Part shown: positions 1-7,440 of the stretch, piece after piece | Position numbering within the stretch: position 1 is the first letter of the stretch | Layout of the letters: the number at the start of each line of letters is the position of its first letter | Source: Chara braunii | Lineage: Eukaryota > Streptophyta > Charophyceae > Charales > Characeae | NCBI GenBank assembly: GCA_003427395.1 | Contig: BFEA01000372.1 | Coordinates: forward strand, 831,424 to 853,170 | Reading direction: 5' to 3' | DNA length: 21,747 nucleotides | Translations under genes and position numbers: made by a program | The notes under the pieces: generated by a model | The model's database searches: none | Seen by the model: only the letters and a program-made list of their open reading frames with translations | What the model was told of the DNA's origin: nothing

Positions 1-29
1 AGTGCAGGGAAAAGGAAGAAAAAGAGGGG

Positions 30-173
30 GGCAGTTGAGTACAACTGCCACCCTAAGTGTGTGGCTGAGGTGAGACAGCCTCAGTCCATTGATCTGGCTC
101 AGATCAACGGCCCCAGGCAAGTGACGAATTTTGCCTGGGGGCAGCTGAGGCTGTTGCTGCCCTCCTCAGCCAC
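30..173. other. Nested multi-stem fold-back structure
   Basis: A hairpin GGCAGTTG/CAACTGCC (30-37 with 42-49, 4-nt loop) is followed by a nested set of perfect stems. The outer stem is 61-70 with 164-173 (GTGGCTGAGG/CCTCAGCCAC). The second is 75-84 with 145-154 (ACAGCCTCAG/CTGAGGCTGT). Inside it, two side-by-side hairpins occur: 89-96 with 100-107 (TTGATCTG/CAGATCAA, 3-nt loop) and 111-120 with 131-140 (CCCCAGGCAA/TTGCCTGGGG, 10-nt loop). The result is a three-way junction on a two-part stalk. The pairing is read directly from the sequence. What it does is unknown; a structured RNA or the remnant of a fold-back transposon are both possible. Confidence 0.7.
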
Positions 174-470
174 TACAAAAGAGGCAACTGTCCCCCAACT
201 GCCTCACACTTGCCTCCAGCTGCCAGTGTGTGACAACACACTTGCCTCATTGCTGGAGTGCTGGAGAGGAGGCAGGAGTGCTGCCGGCAGAGTTGGAGGA
301 CAGCAAAGGAGCGAGGGAGGAGACAGCCATAGCCTTGGCTGGAGCACTTTGCTCCACCCCTTGGCAGGCTGGTCTCTAGGGGGACTCTGCGGCAGCGTGG
401 TGAGGAGCGGCAGCGCAGCGTGGCAAGGAGTGACGGGCAGCACGGCACCTGGTGAAGGTGTGCTGGTCGA
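174..470. other. Non-coding, small direct repeats and palindrome
   Basis: CACACTTGCCTC occurs twice (205-216 and 237-248, 32 bp apart). CTGCCGGCAG at 281-290 is a perfect 10-bp palindrome. The plus-strand open frame that crosses this stretch starts only at a GTG, overlaps the fold-back structure and shows no recognisable domain, so no gene is called. Confidence 0.5.
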
Positions 471-519
471 TATTTTCGGCAACCATAACCCATTTTTGTG
501 GGATTATGTTGCCGAAATA
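471..519. repeat. Near-perfect 49-nt hairpin
   Basis: The arms 471-492 and 499-519 pair along about 20 positions, with two single-base bulges and one mismatch, around a 6-nt T-rich loop. The arm core is CGGCAAC/GTTGCCG. It lies directly upstream of the hairpin minisatellite, whose units also carry CCG/CGG-type stems, so it may be a diverged founder of that array. The loop is very short for a plant microRNA precursor. Confidence 0.75.
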
Positions 520-523
520 CCGC

Positions 524-640
524 GGCGTCGGCATGACACCTTTATTTTGGAGGGTGACGCTGCCGTCGGTGACACTTTTTAGGGGTGACGCTGCCGTTTT
601 CACGGCACGTCGGCGCGACACTTTGTTTTGAAGAGTGATG
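524..640. repeat. Degenerate 81-bp repeat upstream of array
   Basis: The block at about 524-566 recurs at 605-647 with an 81-bp offset (shared pattern GTCGGC, GACAC, TTT, TTTTG, AG, GTGA, GCTGCCGT). A shorter related piece ends with GCTGCCGT at 597. The CTGCCGT core occurs at 560, 591 and 641, running into the regular 38-bp array. Confidence 0.6.
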
Positions 641-833
641 CTGCCGTTTTTTTTACGGCAGTACGACGCGGCGAAACACTGCCGTTTTTTTTACGGTGGT
701 ACGACACGGTGAAGAGCTGCCGTTTTTTTAACGGTGGTACGACACGGCGAAGCGCTGCCGTTTTTCTTTTACGGGGTACGACGCAACGACGCACTGCCAT
801 TTTCCGATGAGGGTTCGGCACGACAATGGAATT
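641..833. repeat. 38-bp minisatellite with a hairpin per unit
   Basis: CTGCCGT (CTGCCAT in the last unit) starts at 641, 679, 717, 755 and 794, giving periods of 38, 38, 38 and 39 bp. Each unit reads CTGCCGT, a T-run, then ACGG plus a GTACGAC segment. Unit 1 folds perfectly (CTGCCGT/ACGGCAG, 7-nt T loop). Units 2 and 3 have ACGGTGG, which still pairs through two G-T wobbles. Unit 3 adds a matched A opposite a T. Degenerate traces continue to about 870. The open frames across the array are by-products of the repeat, not genes. Confidence 0.8.
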
Positions 834-1050
834 GCGGCACGACGGTGGGACGTGCGGCGCGGCAGTGGAGGTTTCTTTTACGACACAAAAATGTTTTTTG
901 TTGCGGCGTGACGTCTGCTTTTCTTGATGAAGGTCTGCTACCAATGGTGTGTACGGCAGCGGCAGCGTGACATGATGGCGGTTAACAGCATGCGACAATA
1001 CGAAATTTGAGTGGGATAGGCGGGTTTATTTTTTTTATGCGGCATATGAG

Positions 1051-1090
1051 ATAAATGTTTTGTAGTTGGGATAAATGTTTTGTAGTTGGG
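1051..1090. repeat. Perfect 20-bp tandem duplication
   Basis: ATAAATGTTTTGTAGTTGGG occurs twice back to back without a mismatch. The following 70 bp carry further GGGACTAC/TGGGACT words, suggesting a larger decayed short-unit array. Confidence 0.85.
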
Positions 1091-1290
1091 ACTACCCAAC
1101 ACTTGCGGTAGTGTGACTGGACTACTTGGGACTACCTGGGTTCAGTTGGGACTGACATAGGACACGGGAGGTCATTTGCAGCAGTCTCGACGCATGCGGT
1201 TTTGAGATTCGGCACCAGTTTTATTTTTTTTGAAAAGTGTGGCGGAAACGATTTTCGACTCGATAGTCATTTCGACGAAGTGTTTGACGG

Positions 1291-1350
1291 CATGGGACCA
1301 CCTGAAACCGCGTGGGACCATCTGAGACCGCTTGGGATCAAATGGGACTG
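1291..1350. repeat. Three diverged 20-bp tandem units
   Basis: Units start at 1291, 1311 and 1331, each of the form C-A/G/T-TGGGACCA-YCTGARACCG; the third is more diverged. The same TGGGACT words appear at 1080-1160, so this belongs to one short-unit repeat field. Confidence 0.65.
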
Positions 1351-1842
1351 ACGTTGTACCAGACTGAGTGTTTTTCTGGGACGCATTTGGCTCGCCGTCT
1401 TCACGCTTGGACTACTACGGGTGAGGCGTGCGAGTGAGAGGTGGTTTAATCAGGATTTTCCTTGAGACTACAACTTTCGGTGCCACACACGGCTTGTTGG
1501 TTGACTTTCTTGACTGAGCCAGGACGCTTCTTCAGCACCACTTCACTCAAGGTCAGTGAACGACTCAGACTCCCTTCACACCTGTGTGCATCCACATATT
1601 GCTTGACCCTTTTGCTTTGAATGTTCAGGAAAAAAGGTTGAGTGGGGTTGTGGGCGTCATGCATGAGTGAAAAGGTGGGTCTGACGTGAGTAGTGAGACT
1701 TTGCTTGTCTTCTTTTGATTGTGTTGTCTGCGTGGTGTGCTGGTGAGGAAAAAGACTATGTATGAAAGTGAAACAAAATGTTATTTGACAAAATGACAGA
1801 GAGTTTCGCCTCCTTACCTTTTTTCTTTCGTCAGTGAGTTGG
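1351..1842. other. No recognisable feature
   Basis: There is only a 72-aa minus-strand open frame (1446-1664) with no recognisable domain, and no repeat that I can see. The sequence is unique-looking and AT-balanced. Confidence 0.4.
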
Positions 1843-2058
1843 GTGAACTTGCTTGCTATTTTTGAAATATAATCGATGGGTTTCGTGAGAAAAAGAATTT
1901 TGAAAATAGAAAGAGAATCAAAGCATAATGAATTTAACTCTTCCTAAGGAGTGAACTTGCTTGCTATTTTTGAAATATAATCGATGGGTTTCGTGAGAAA
2001 AGGAATTTTGAAAACAGAAAGAGAATCAAAGCATAATGAATTTAACTCTTCCTAAGGA
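1843..2058. repeat. Recent 108-bp tandem duplication
   Basis: The segment 1843-1950 is repeated immediately at 1951-2058 with only about two substitutions in 108 bp, so it is much younger than the other repeats here. Both copies start GTGAACTTGCTTGC and end TTCCTAAGGA. There is no coding potential. Confidence 0.92.
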
Positions 2059-3102
2059 AACCCGTTCTATCCCGAACGACCCTCTTATTTGCGTTTGTCC
2101 GAATGAGTCTTTATCTCTCGCTCTTGACTTTTCTTTTCGTCTAAGTTACCCTTTCGCAAGAGGGGATGGGTGATCTGATTCCGGATGGAGTTAGAGGGCT
2201 CCCTCTCTCTAGGAAGCATCTGGGGCGGGGATTCGGTGCTTTAGGAGCCGACCTTGTTATCGACCCAGAGTGGACCATCTTCAACGGAGGGGTACTTTGT
2301 TAAAATTGCCAAGCGGGAAGCGAGAGGAGGAAATATATGCATCCCCGTCTGGGCAAAGTAAACGACAACTGGTTTTTTACACCCTCCTTGTTGGTCGTGG
2401 GGCTGTTGTGATTGACATGCAGAGTAGGGAGCGATTGAAATCCCCCTCGGGTGACCGTCATGACAGTCGAGGACAACGATAACCGTGTTGACGCTCTCCT
2501 CGATGAATGTGAGGTACATGTCAGCATGGGCTGATGTGACCAGCATTGAGTGCGGAATGATTGAAACCCCCCCTTTCTATTGGTGGCTGCCACGACAGTC
2601 GAGAGCCTTGAGCATGCGCCTCTTTTGGTGGGTCCGTTTAGGTTCCTGCGAATTTGGGATGCTGACAAATTTTCTCTTTTCTGCCCGTCTTGAAATGCGG
2701 ACCGAGGAGTTTAACGTGCATACAAGCCAGTGGGTGTTTAACCCACACAGAAGAAACCTGAGTCGCATGGGCACTCTGCAGGTGCAACGGCCGCCAACCA
2801 CGATCTGCGGAAATGATACTTGAGTGTGAGCATGTCTATTGGGACCCAGAAGATGACTAACTATGTCTGGGCAAGGCACAACCATGGGGTACTCAGGTGG
2901 AGGTTGGCAGCGAACTGACGAACGAATTGTTCGTCCGACTTGGGTATAGGGGCAAAAAACTAATGATACTGTTAAGGCAAAGTTTCCCTGACGATAGCTA
3001 GAGTTGTCAGACCAGCTCCTAATGGGTTGCGCTAAGTGAGAGACTCGGGCGCTAAACGAAGAATGGGAGGATGAAGAAAGACTGGAGGGTGAAGACCACG
3101 AG
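2059..3102. other. Unassigned DNA, no gene recognised
   Basis: Several open frames of 70-187 aa cover both strands. They overlap one another and show no domain I recognise. GATTGAAATCCCCC (2433-2446) and GATTGAAACCCCCC (2559-2572) are near-identical words, each followed by an ACAGTCGAG word, hinting at an old duplication. A 7-bp hairpin GACGAAC/GTTCGTC lies at 2917-2935. Confidence 0.35.
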
Positions 3103-3124
3103 TATGACGGACCCGCCGAGATAG
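3103..3124. repeat. LTR-end-like motif, first copy
   Basis: TATGACGGACCCGC followed by YGRGAT matches the terminus at 5411 over about 22 bp and then diverges. It may be the end of a related LTR element. No primer-binding site flanks this copy. Confidence 0.35.
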
Positions 3125-3378
3125 GGAGGCGAAGAACCAACGCACAAAATGAGAGGTGGGGAGAGAGGTGGGGAAAGAGATGGGTTGTGATGTCGGGACA
3201 AAGAATAACCGATGAGAGGGAGGGGACCGCGGGAGTGGAGTGGGTAGTCGTGAGTCGGCTCGCCCCGTGACCAGCGGGTCACGCATGAGAGGGTGGCGCG
3301 AATCCGGTCGAGGGGAGAGGACCCGTTCGGGTCCAGGGTGCCCGACGGGAGGAGACGGAAGAGGAGCGGGGTTAAGAT

Positions 3379-3398
3379 AACCCTAAACCCTATAAAAA
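3379..3398 (+). promoter_or_regulatory. Telo-box plus TATA-like element
   Basis: AACCCTAAACCCT (3379-3391) runs straight into TATAAAAA (3391-3398). Telo-box motifs next to TATA boxes are known from promoters of plant housekeeping genes. Further telomere-like words follow (CCCTAA near 3410; TTAGGG on the same strand near 3432). No coding region follows, so it could equally be a short interstitial telomeric remnant. Confidence 0.3.
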
Positions 3399-3595
3399 CC
3401 GTAAGAAAACCCTAACTGGAGTTTAGGTGGTTAGGGTAGGGTAGTGGCGACCTAATCAAGCAACGAAAATAACCACCATGGAGAGGAGAGGGGGAAAAAA
3501 ATAGATAAAAAGTACAATTTCGAGATAAAAATAAAAAAGTAATTAGAGAAAGGAGTAAGCAAAATATGAAGAGAGAAAATATTTTTATTTTTTTT

Positions 3596-3951
3596 GAATT
3601 TTCGACATCATTACCCTATTCCCCATGGGGTCAAAATGTGCCAAAGGAAGGAGAGACCAAGAGAAACACACTAAGTTTTAAAATGCCAAAAATTATAATT
3701 TTCAGAAAAATAAATTAAAAAAATAAAAATTAAATAAATAAATAAACAAATAAATAAATAAATGGGGAGGTGGAAGAGAGTGAAGAGAAACTAAGTGTTG
3801 GACTTTTCAAAAATTTCGGCAGCATTTCGTTATCCCCACGTGGTCGAAGTGTGTCGTCAAACAAAATGACTAAGTAAGATGGGAGAGAGTAGGGAGAAAA
3901 CAAAAAATTTCAGCAGCACTTCGTTACCCCCATGGGGTCAGAATGTGTGTC
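3596..3951 (-). repeat. Three copies of GAAGTGCTGC/hairpin motif
   Basis: On the plus strand the pattern is AATTTC-RGCAGCA-YTTCGTTA followed by a palindrome and GTC-RRAATGTG. Copies begin near 3596, 3811 and 3906. The palindrome is CCCCATGGGG in two copies (3621-3630 and 3928-3937) and CCACGTGG in the third (3836-3843). Read on the minus strand this is palindrome, AACGAAGTGCTGC, AAATTT, which matches the plus-strand motif at 9532-9830. Similar words occur in plant LTR elements as I remember them, but I cannot confirm the family. Confidence 0.6.
3725..3763. repeat. AAAT microsatellite
   Basis: About nine near-perfect AAAT units, with one C interruption. Confidence 0.9.
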
Positions 3952-4048
3952 GATAACTAAAATAGTTAAGTCCTAAACAGATATAGAGGAGCCGAGGGAA
4001 AATTTACTTTTTCAGAATAAATAAAAATAGAAATAAACTAAATCGAGA

Positions 4049-4395
4049 AGCGGTTAATGGAAGGCCAAAAATTCGGCGAATTTTGATAATTTTTTATATT
4101 GAAACTACCATATTTTCCTTAATTTTTACTTTTTCTTGTTTTTTTTTAATCTAATATGTATGTGCTTTCGGGTATATCTGTATTTAGTTTTGCCATGTTT
4201 GAACAAGTTACGAAAAAGTTGGCAAAAACACCGGACTCGAAGAAAGATTCGGCGAACTTCGAAAGCTACTCTGAATATGGTTTTATAGTGCTCTTGATTT
4301 TTATTTTTATTTTAGTTTGTCCGCAAAAGTTTTGACAACATTGCTTGTAGTGATGCGGCAAAAAAACCCAAATTTTTGGTCTTCCATTAACCGCT
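4049..4395. mobile_element. MITE with 28-bp terminal inverted repeats
   Basis: The left end 4049-4076 begins AGCGGTTAATGGAAG and the right end 4368-4395 is its reverse complement, with two mismatches over 28 bp. The 347-bp interior is AT-rich with no open frame, as expected of a miniature inverted-repeat element moved by a transposase encoded elsewhere. The flanking octamers AATCGAGA (4041-4048) and AGTGGACA (4396-4403) agree at five of eight positions, which could be a decayed 8-bp target duplication of hAT type; this part is weak. Confidence 0.8.
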
Positions 4396-4775
4396 AGTGG
4401 ACAAAAGAAGCAAAAACAAAAAAAATTGAAGTTGGGGGTGAGGGGGAATTAAAAAGTGATGAAAGAAAGAGAGAAATAGACGAGAAAGAGAAAACGATTA
4501 GAGTGGGGGGTGAGGGGATGATTGGGTTGTAGTTGGGGGAGAGAAAGGGGAGAGGACGGTAGGAGAATGAGAGAGAAAATTTTGAGAAAAGTGGAGAGGA
4601 GTAGAAGAGATTAGTAGAAGATGGCGAGTGGGGGGGTAAGGAGAGAAAAAATGGTGGAAGATGAGTAAAGAGTGAGGTAGGAGGAGGAAGTAGTGGTAGA
4701 GTTAGAAAGGATGATGAGATGGTGTAGGGGGGAGAGAGGGAGGGGGAGAAAGTAGATTAGTGGAGAGAGATGATA
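4396..4775 (+). other. Polypurine tract
   Basis: Almost uninterrupted G/A sequence on the plus strand, including four G-runs at about 4505-4540 with 3-8-nt loops, a marginal G-quadruplex pattern. No gene. Such tracts can form triplex or quadruplex DNA and are prone to assembly error. Confidence 0.6.
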
Positions 4776-4779
4776 CCAG

Positions 4780-4799
4780 GCTCTTGGTTGGCCAAGAGC
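4780..4799. repeat. 8-bp perfect hairpin
   Basis: GCTCTTGG/CCAAGAGC with a 4-nt loop. The rest of 4776-5020 contains no gene or repeat that I recognise. Confidence 0.6.
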
Positions 4800-5020
4800 A
4801 ACAAGATCATGAAGATCCCCAGGATCTTGGCCTTCAAGGTGCTGGCAGCCTTCTGCTGCAGCAGAAAAAAAAAAATAATGAAATAATCAAGGGTTGGCCG
4901 AGATCTTGATCAGCCACCCTGATTGCACTGTCGCGCAACCTCCTAGCCAGAGGGGTCTTAAGTGCTGCCAAACTGCTCTTGCAGCTCAGGCAGTAGTAAC
5001 AGCGACGCGGTAGGGACCGA

Positions 5021-5371
5021 GGGGGGGGGAGAGCAAATAGCAGCCCACCGGCTGCTATCGTATCTCACCAATGAGAGGGGGGGGGGGGGGGGGGCAAATA
5101 GCTTGTGTTGGTCTGTTCAACACCAACGTCCTGCACTACTAATACATGGACAAAGTTTGGCCAGTGTGTTATAGCATTGGCTATGTACGCGCATGGCCAG
5201 GAGGTGCTTAGGTTCAAACCTTGGTGGCAGCATGCATCCCGGATCTTGATATGTAAAATCCGGGAGCTGGGCAGGGCGGGCCAGCAGCGCAACGTCGGCG
5301 CGTGCGCGTCACCTTGGCGCACGTCAGCTGCAGGGGGGGGGGNGGGGGCAAACAGGCCGCCCGCCGCCTGT
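5021..5371. repeat. Three G-tract + GCAAAYAG + hairpin modules
   Basis: Module A is a G-run (5021-5029), GCAAATAG (5033-5040) and hairpin ATAGCAGCC/GGCTGCTAT (5037-5058). Module B is a G-run of 18 (5077-5094), GCAAATAG (5094-5101) and GTTGGT/ACCAAC (5107-5127). Module C is a G-run with one N (5333-5348), GCAAACAG (5348-5355) and ACAGGC/GCCTGT (5352-5371). The octamer is conserved while the stem sequences differ. A fourth GCAAATAG with an 8-bp hairpin lies at 5711-5747. The lengths of the G-runs are not reliable in the assembly. Confidence 0.55.
5155..5265 (+). mobile_element. tRNA-derived SINE-like head
   Basis: An A-box-like segment (GGCCAGTGTGTTATAGC, about 5159-5175) is followed about 40 bp later by a B box GGTTCAAACCT (5211-5221). 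This is the layout of the internal RNA polymerase III promoter of tRNA-derived SINEs. The acceptor ends do not pair, so it is not a working tRNA gene. Downstream a 7-bp hairpin CCCGGAT/ATCCGGG occurs. The element's 3' end is not clear. Confidence 0.5.
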
Positions 5372-5397
5372 AAGTGGGGGGGGGAGGGATGGTTCCT

Positions 5398-5409
5398 GCT
5401 CTGATACTA
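5398..5409 (-). promoter_or_regulatory. Primer-binding site for initiator tRNA-Met
   Basis: On the minus strand the sequence is TAGTATCAGAGC, which matches 11 of 12 bases of the usual plant LTR-retrotransposon PBS TGGTATCAGAGC. One base upstream (minus strand) sits CCGTCACA, a typical LTR 3' end in CA. This places the 3' edge of a minus-oriented 5' LTR at 5411. No gag or pol remnant follows on the minus strand below 5398, so the element is non-autonomous or gutted. Confidence 0.6.
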
Positions 5410-5410
5410 G

Positions 5411-5660
5411 TGTGACGGACCCGCTGGGATGGTGGTCCGTTAGGATCGAGACGAAGGGTTGAGAGCGGAGGAGATGGAGGTGGAGTTGGAAGGGACAGCG
5501 CAGCTCCAACGCAGACTCAACACGCACATACTCCAAAATGTGGAGAATGAAGAATGCCTGAAAGCAAACTGCAGCAAGGGTATACCCCCAACGGACTGAC
5601 TGGACTGGATTGGATTGGGCTGATACTAACAGTGGTACCGGGCAGGACTAGACTGAAACG
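5411..5660 (-). mobile_element. Probable LTR remnant (minus strand)
   Basis: The segment begins (plus strand) TGTGACGGACCCGC next to the tRNA-Met primer-binding site, and shares about 22 bp with the terminus at 3103. Its outer (5') boundary cannot be placed. No open reading frame of interest, as expected for an LTR. Confidence 0.4.
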
Positions 5661-5667
5661 GCACACG

Positions 5668-5747
5668 ACCTGTGGGGTCAGGCCACGGCCTGGTCCCACA
5701 GGTTGAACAGGCAAATAGCCTAATAGGCCCTAGCTGTAGGCTAGGGC
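5668..5747. repeat. Two consecutive strong hairpins
   Basis: The 36-nt sequence 5668-5703 folds as ACCTGTGGG/CCCACAGGT plus an inner CAGGCC/GGCCTG, joined by two G-T wobbles, i.e. a continuous 17-bp stem. GCCCTAGC/GCTAGGGC (5727-5747, 5-nt loop) follows. GCAAATAG (5711-5718), the octamer of the upstream G-tract modules, sits between them. Confidence 0.75.
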
Positions 5748-5760
5748 AGGCAGAGGCCCG

Positions 5761-6246
5761 CTGCAACAAAGAAAAAGAAAAAGGTAAAGGAGGAAAGAGG
5801 TATAACTTGTTCGTGTCTCAGCGGAAACGAGTGAGGTGAAATGTTAGATTGGGGTTTTCTAACAAGGCAGATTCGAATCTATATCTAGATTTGAGCAAAT
5901 AGTTAGTAGATAAGAAGTTAGAATAGAAATGGCGTGCGTGGGGTAGACGAAGGAAGTAGAAGAGTGAAATGGAAAAATAGCGTATCTCGCTCGTTTCTTT
6001 GTGAAATTGGGCGAGTGAGGAGGCAAACTTGGGGTTTCGGAGCAGTGCGAGCTGAGTGGCAGTGTTAGTTTTAGCCATAGCCTGAGGTTAGTGGTTTGAT
6101 CAACATAGGCGTTAAAAGTTTAGCGCATAAATAAAATAGTTTTGGTGTAAGGTGGAAATGTATATCTTCATGTTTTAGCCGAAGATTCGTTCTCATTTTG
6201 CACATTTGATGTGAGGTATTGTGAATAGTGGATGGAGCCCGCTCAC
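5761..6246 (-). other. Possible intron (splice-like ends)
   Basis: On the minus strand, GACAAG followed by GTGAGC (donor at 6246) and a long pyrimidine tract ending TTTGTTGCAG (acceptor at 5761) would define a 486-nt intron. Upstream the frame can be read as a short peptide ending NPKYDLDK, but it is closed by stops within about 40 codons, and the downstream exon contains the 5727-5747 hairpin. A decayed gene or chance are both possible. Confidence 0.2.
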
Positions 6247-7113
6247 CTTGTCGAGATCGTATTTTGGATTGGTGACCGCCTCCTCCACACTCGCGCCCGT
6301 GTCCTTCCTAGTATGAGCGCGCCATCCCCTCAAAGTCCCCGGCGAGTTTGAAATTGTTATCTTTGGGATTTGAGCTCAACCTGTAACTTCGGGGTTATCT
6401 TCTTACAGCTTCGAGGATCGAAGTTGCCCTTCCCATTGCTCGATCTCACCCTGAATCGTATCCAGTCGTAGCTTCAAGCCTGATACAAAAAGGTGGTAGT
6501 ATGAACTTGGCTGGATTTTCGACCAGATGAATAAAGAGAAATCAGAAAGAAGAGGTAACAAACAAAAGGGGGCAGAAGGAAGGAGCTTGTAAGAAGGGAG
6601 TAAAAATCAAGCAACGAGTGAGAGGGGAAGGGAAGAGCTCACCCGGGGATTGCACGCGGGAGGAGTATTGAAATAACAATAAATCTTTCCGTGTTTTAGC
6701 GGACAATTCATTTTCATTTTGCACTTTTTGTGAGTAGCAGAGTCATGGACGTCTTCGAAGTCGCCAAAGCCATCCTGTTCGTTACAGTTCGTCAATTGTG
6801 CTCGCCGTCGTCGTCCTCCTTATGGTACCTAGCACCTGCATCCGTTCATGTCATGCTCATTGACGAAGTCGCTCACGCACAAGGTTGTTTTCAGAGAAAT
6901 ATGATAGGGTGGATCCTTTGGCAATTCGATTGAGAGTCGAGCCCACACGGGCAGACGGATTGGATTCAGAGGGAGAGAGAGAGAGAACAAGAGAGAGAGG
7001 AGATGCGGAGTAGAGCAAAATGGGAAAGAGTGGGTAAACAGAAAAAGGAAGCGAGAAACAAGGCACTATGTCTTCCCATATTCTAACGGAAGGTTTAGCC
7101 TCGTTGTTGCCCA
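6165..7113 (-). repeat. Three minus-strand copies of a 50-bp 'NENE' motif
   Basis: Copies at about 6165-6216, 6680-6729 and 7068-7113 (minus strand) share GCAAAAYGAGAAYGAAT, then TCTTC-GCTAAAAC and an AAGATATA-like end, each followed by pyrimidine-rich DNA. Two are about 50 nt of clear similarity; the 7068 copy is weaker. One frame reads QNENELSAKTRKD in the middle copy and NNEAKPSVRIWED in the last. The same motif occurs on the plus strand at 12154, 12276 and 12406. Spacings here are about 510 and 385 bp, suggesting an old larger tandem repeat. Confidence 0.5.
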
Positions 7114-7404
7114 CTGTAATGAGAAGGCATTAGCAAGAGAGAGAGAAGGAGAACGTAACAGAGTCTGGGGAGGGATTGTAAAAGTAAGCGAGGCAGGCAG
7201 GGCAACGGAGTCGAAACACAACGGGAGAGGAAGAGGAAAAAACATTATTACACTCACATTCATGGCCTGACTGCTATCTTCACGCTCATAAGGGAGCGAC
7301 ACTGTAGTCACGCCAGGCTGAATTCGTTGTTGCTTCCTCAAAAGTTGGCGTTTGTTCCTCAAATGCCTTCCACACAGGGATGTACTACGGTTGTTTGTTG
7401 TCAC
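7114..7404 (-). pseudogene. Possible exon-intron remnant
   Basis: A minus-strand frame from 7404 runs about 49 codons to 7258 and meets GTGAGT (7257-7252). A pyrimidine-rich stretch ending CATTACAG has its last base at 7114. Splicing these would remove 144 nt and extend the protein by only 15 residues before a stop. The peptide is basic (RHLRNKRQLLRKQQR) and unrecognised. It lies downstream of the 209-aa open frame on the same strand. The splice signals are good by eye, but nothing proves transcription. Confidence 0.25.
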
Positions 7405-7440
7405 GATTGGGTTTGCCCTTCGATTGGCTTGAACTTTACC

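Larger units (their letters stand above)
3480..4048. other. AT-rich, LTR-like non-coding block
   Basis: This is low-complexity A/T DNA with an AAAT microsatellite (about 3725-3763) and three copies of a hairpin motif, annotated separately. No open frame of note. The motif copies suggest a decayed LTR region read on the minus strand. Confidence 0.45.

Noticed and set aside
61-582. 173-codon plus-strand open frame
   Set aside because: It starts at GTG, covers the nested stems and the long hairpin, has skewed Gly/Leu/Ser content and matches no domain. Two minus-strand frames of similar quality overlap it.
524-870. CRISPR-like array
   Set aside because: The repeats are direct and contiguous with no unique spacers, and the sequence is clearly eukaryotic.
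600-998. 132-aa basic minus-strand open frame
   Set aside because: It is generated by the 38-bp array and its degenerate edges. The repeated Arg/Lys/Val words follow the DNA repeat and are not a protein signature.
2912-2945. Hammerhead-ribozyme-like CTGACGA followed by a stem
   Set aside because: The GAAA box needed after the second stem is missing (CCGA instead). A minus-strand CTGATGA near 19170 also lacks the remaining core.
2577-3140. 187-aa minus-strand open frame
   Set aside because: No recognisable domain; the C-terminal half overlaps an equally long plus-strand frame. The length is only modestly unusual for a 21.7-kb window.
3379-3440. Interstitial telomere
   Set aside because: Only two contiguous CCCTAAA-type units plus scattered words, too few for a telomeric relic.
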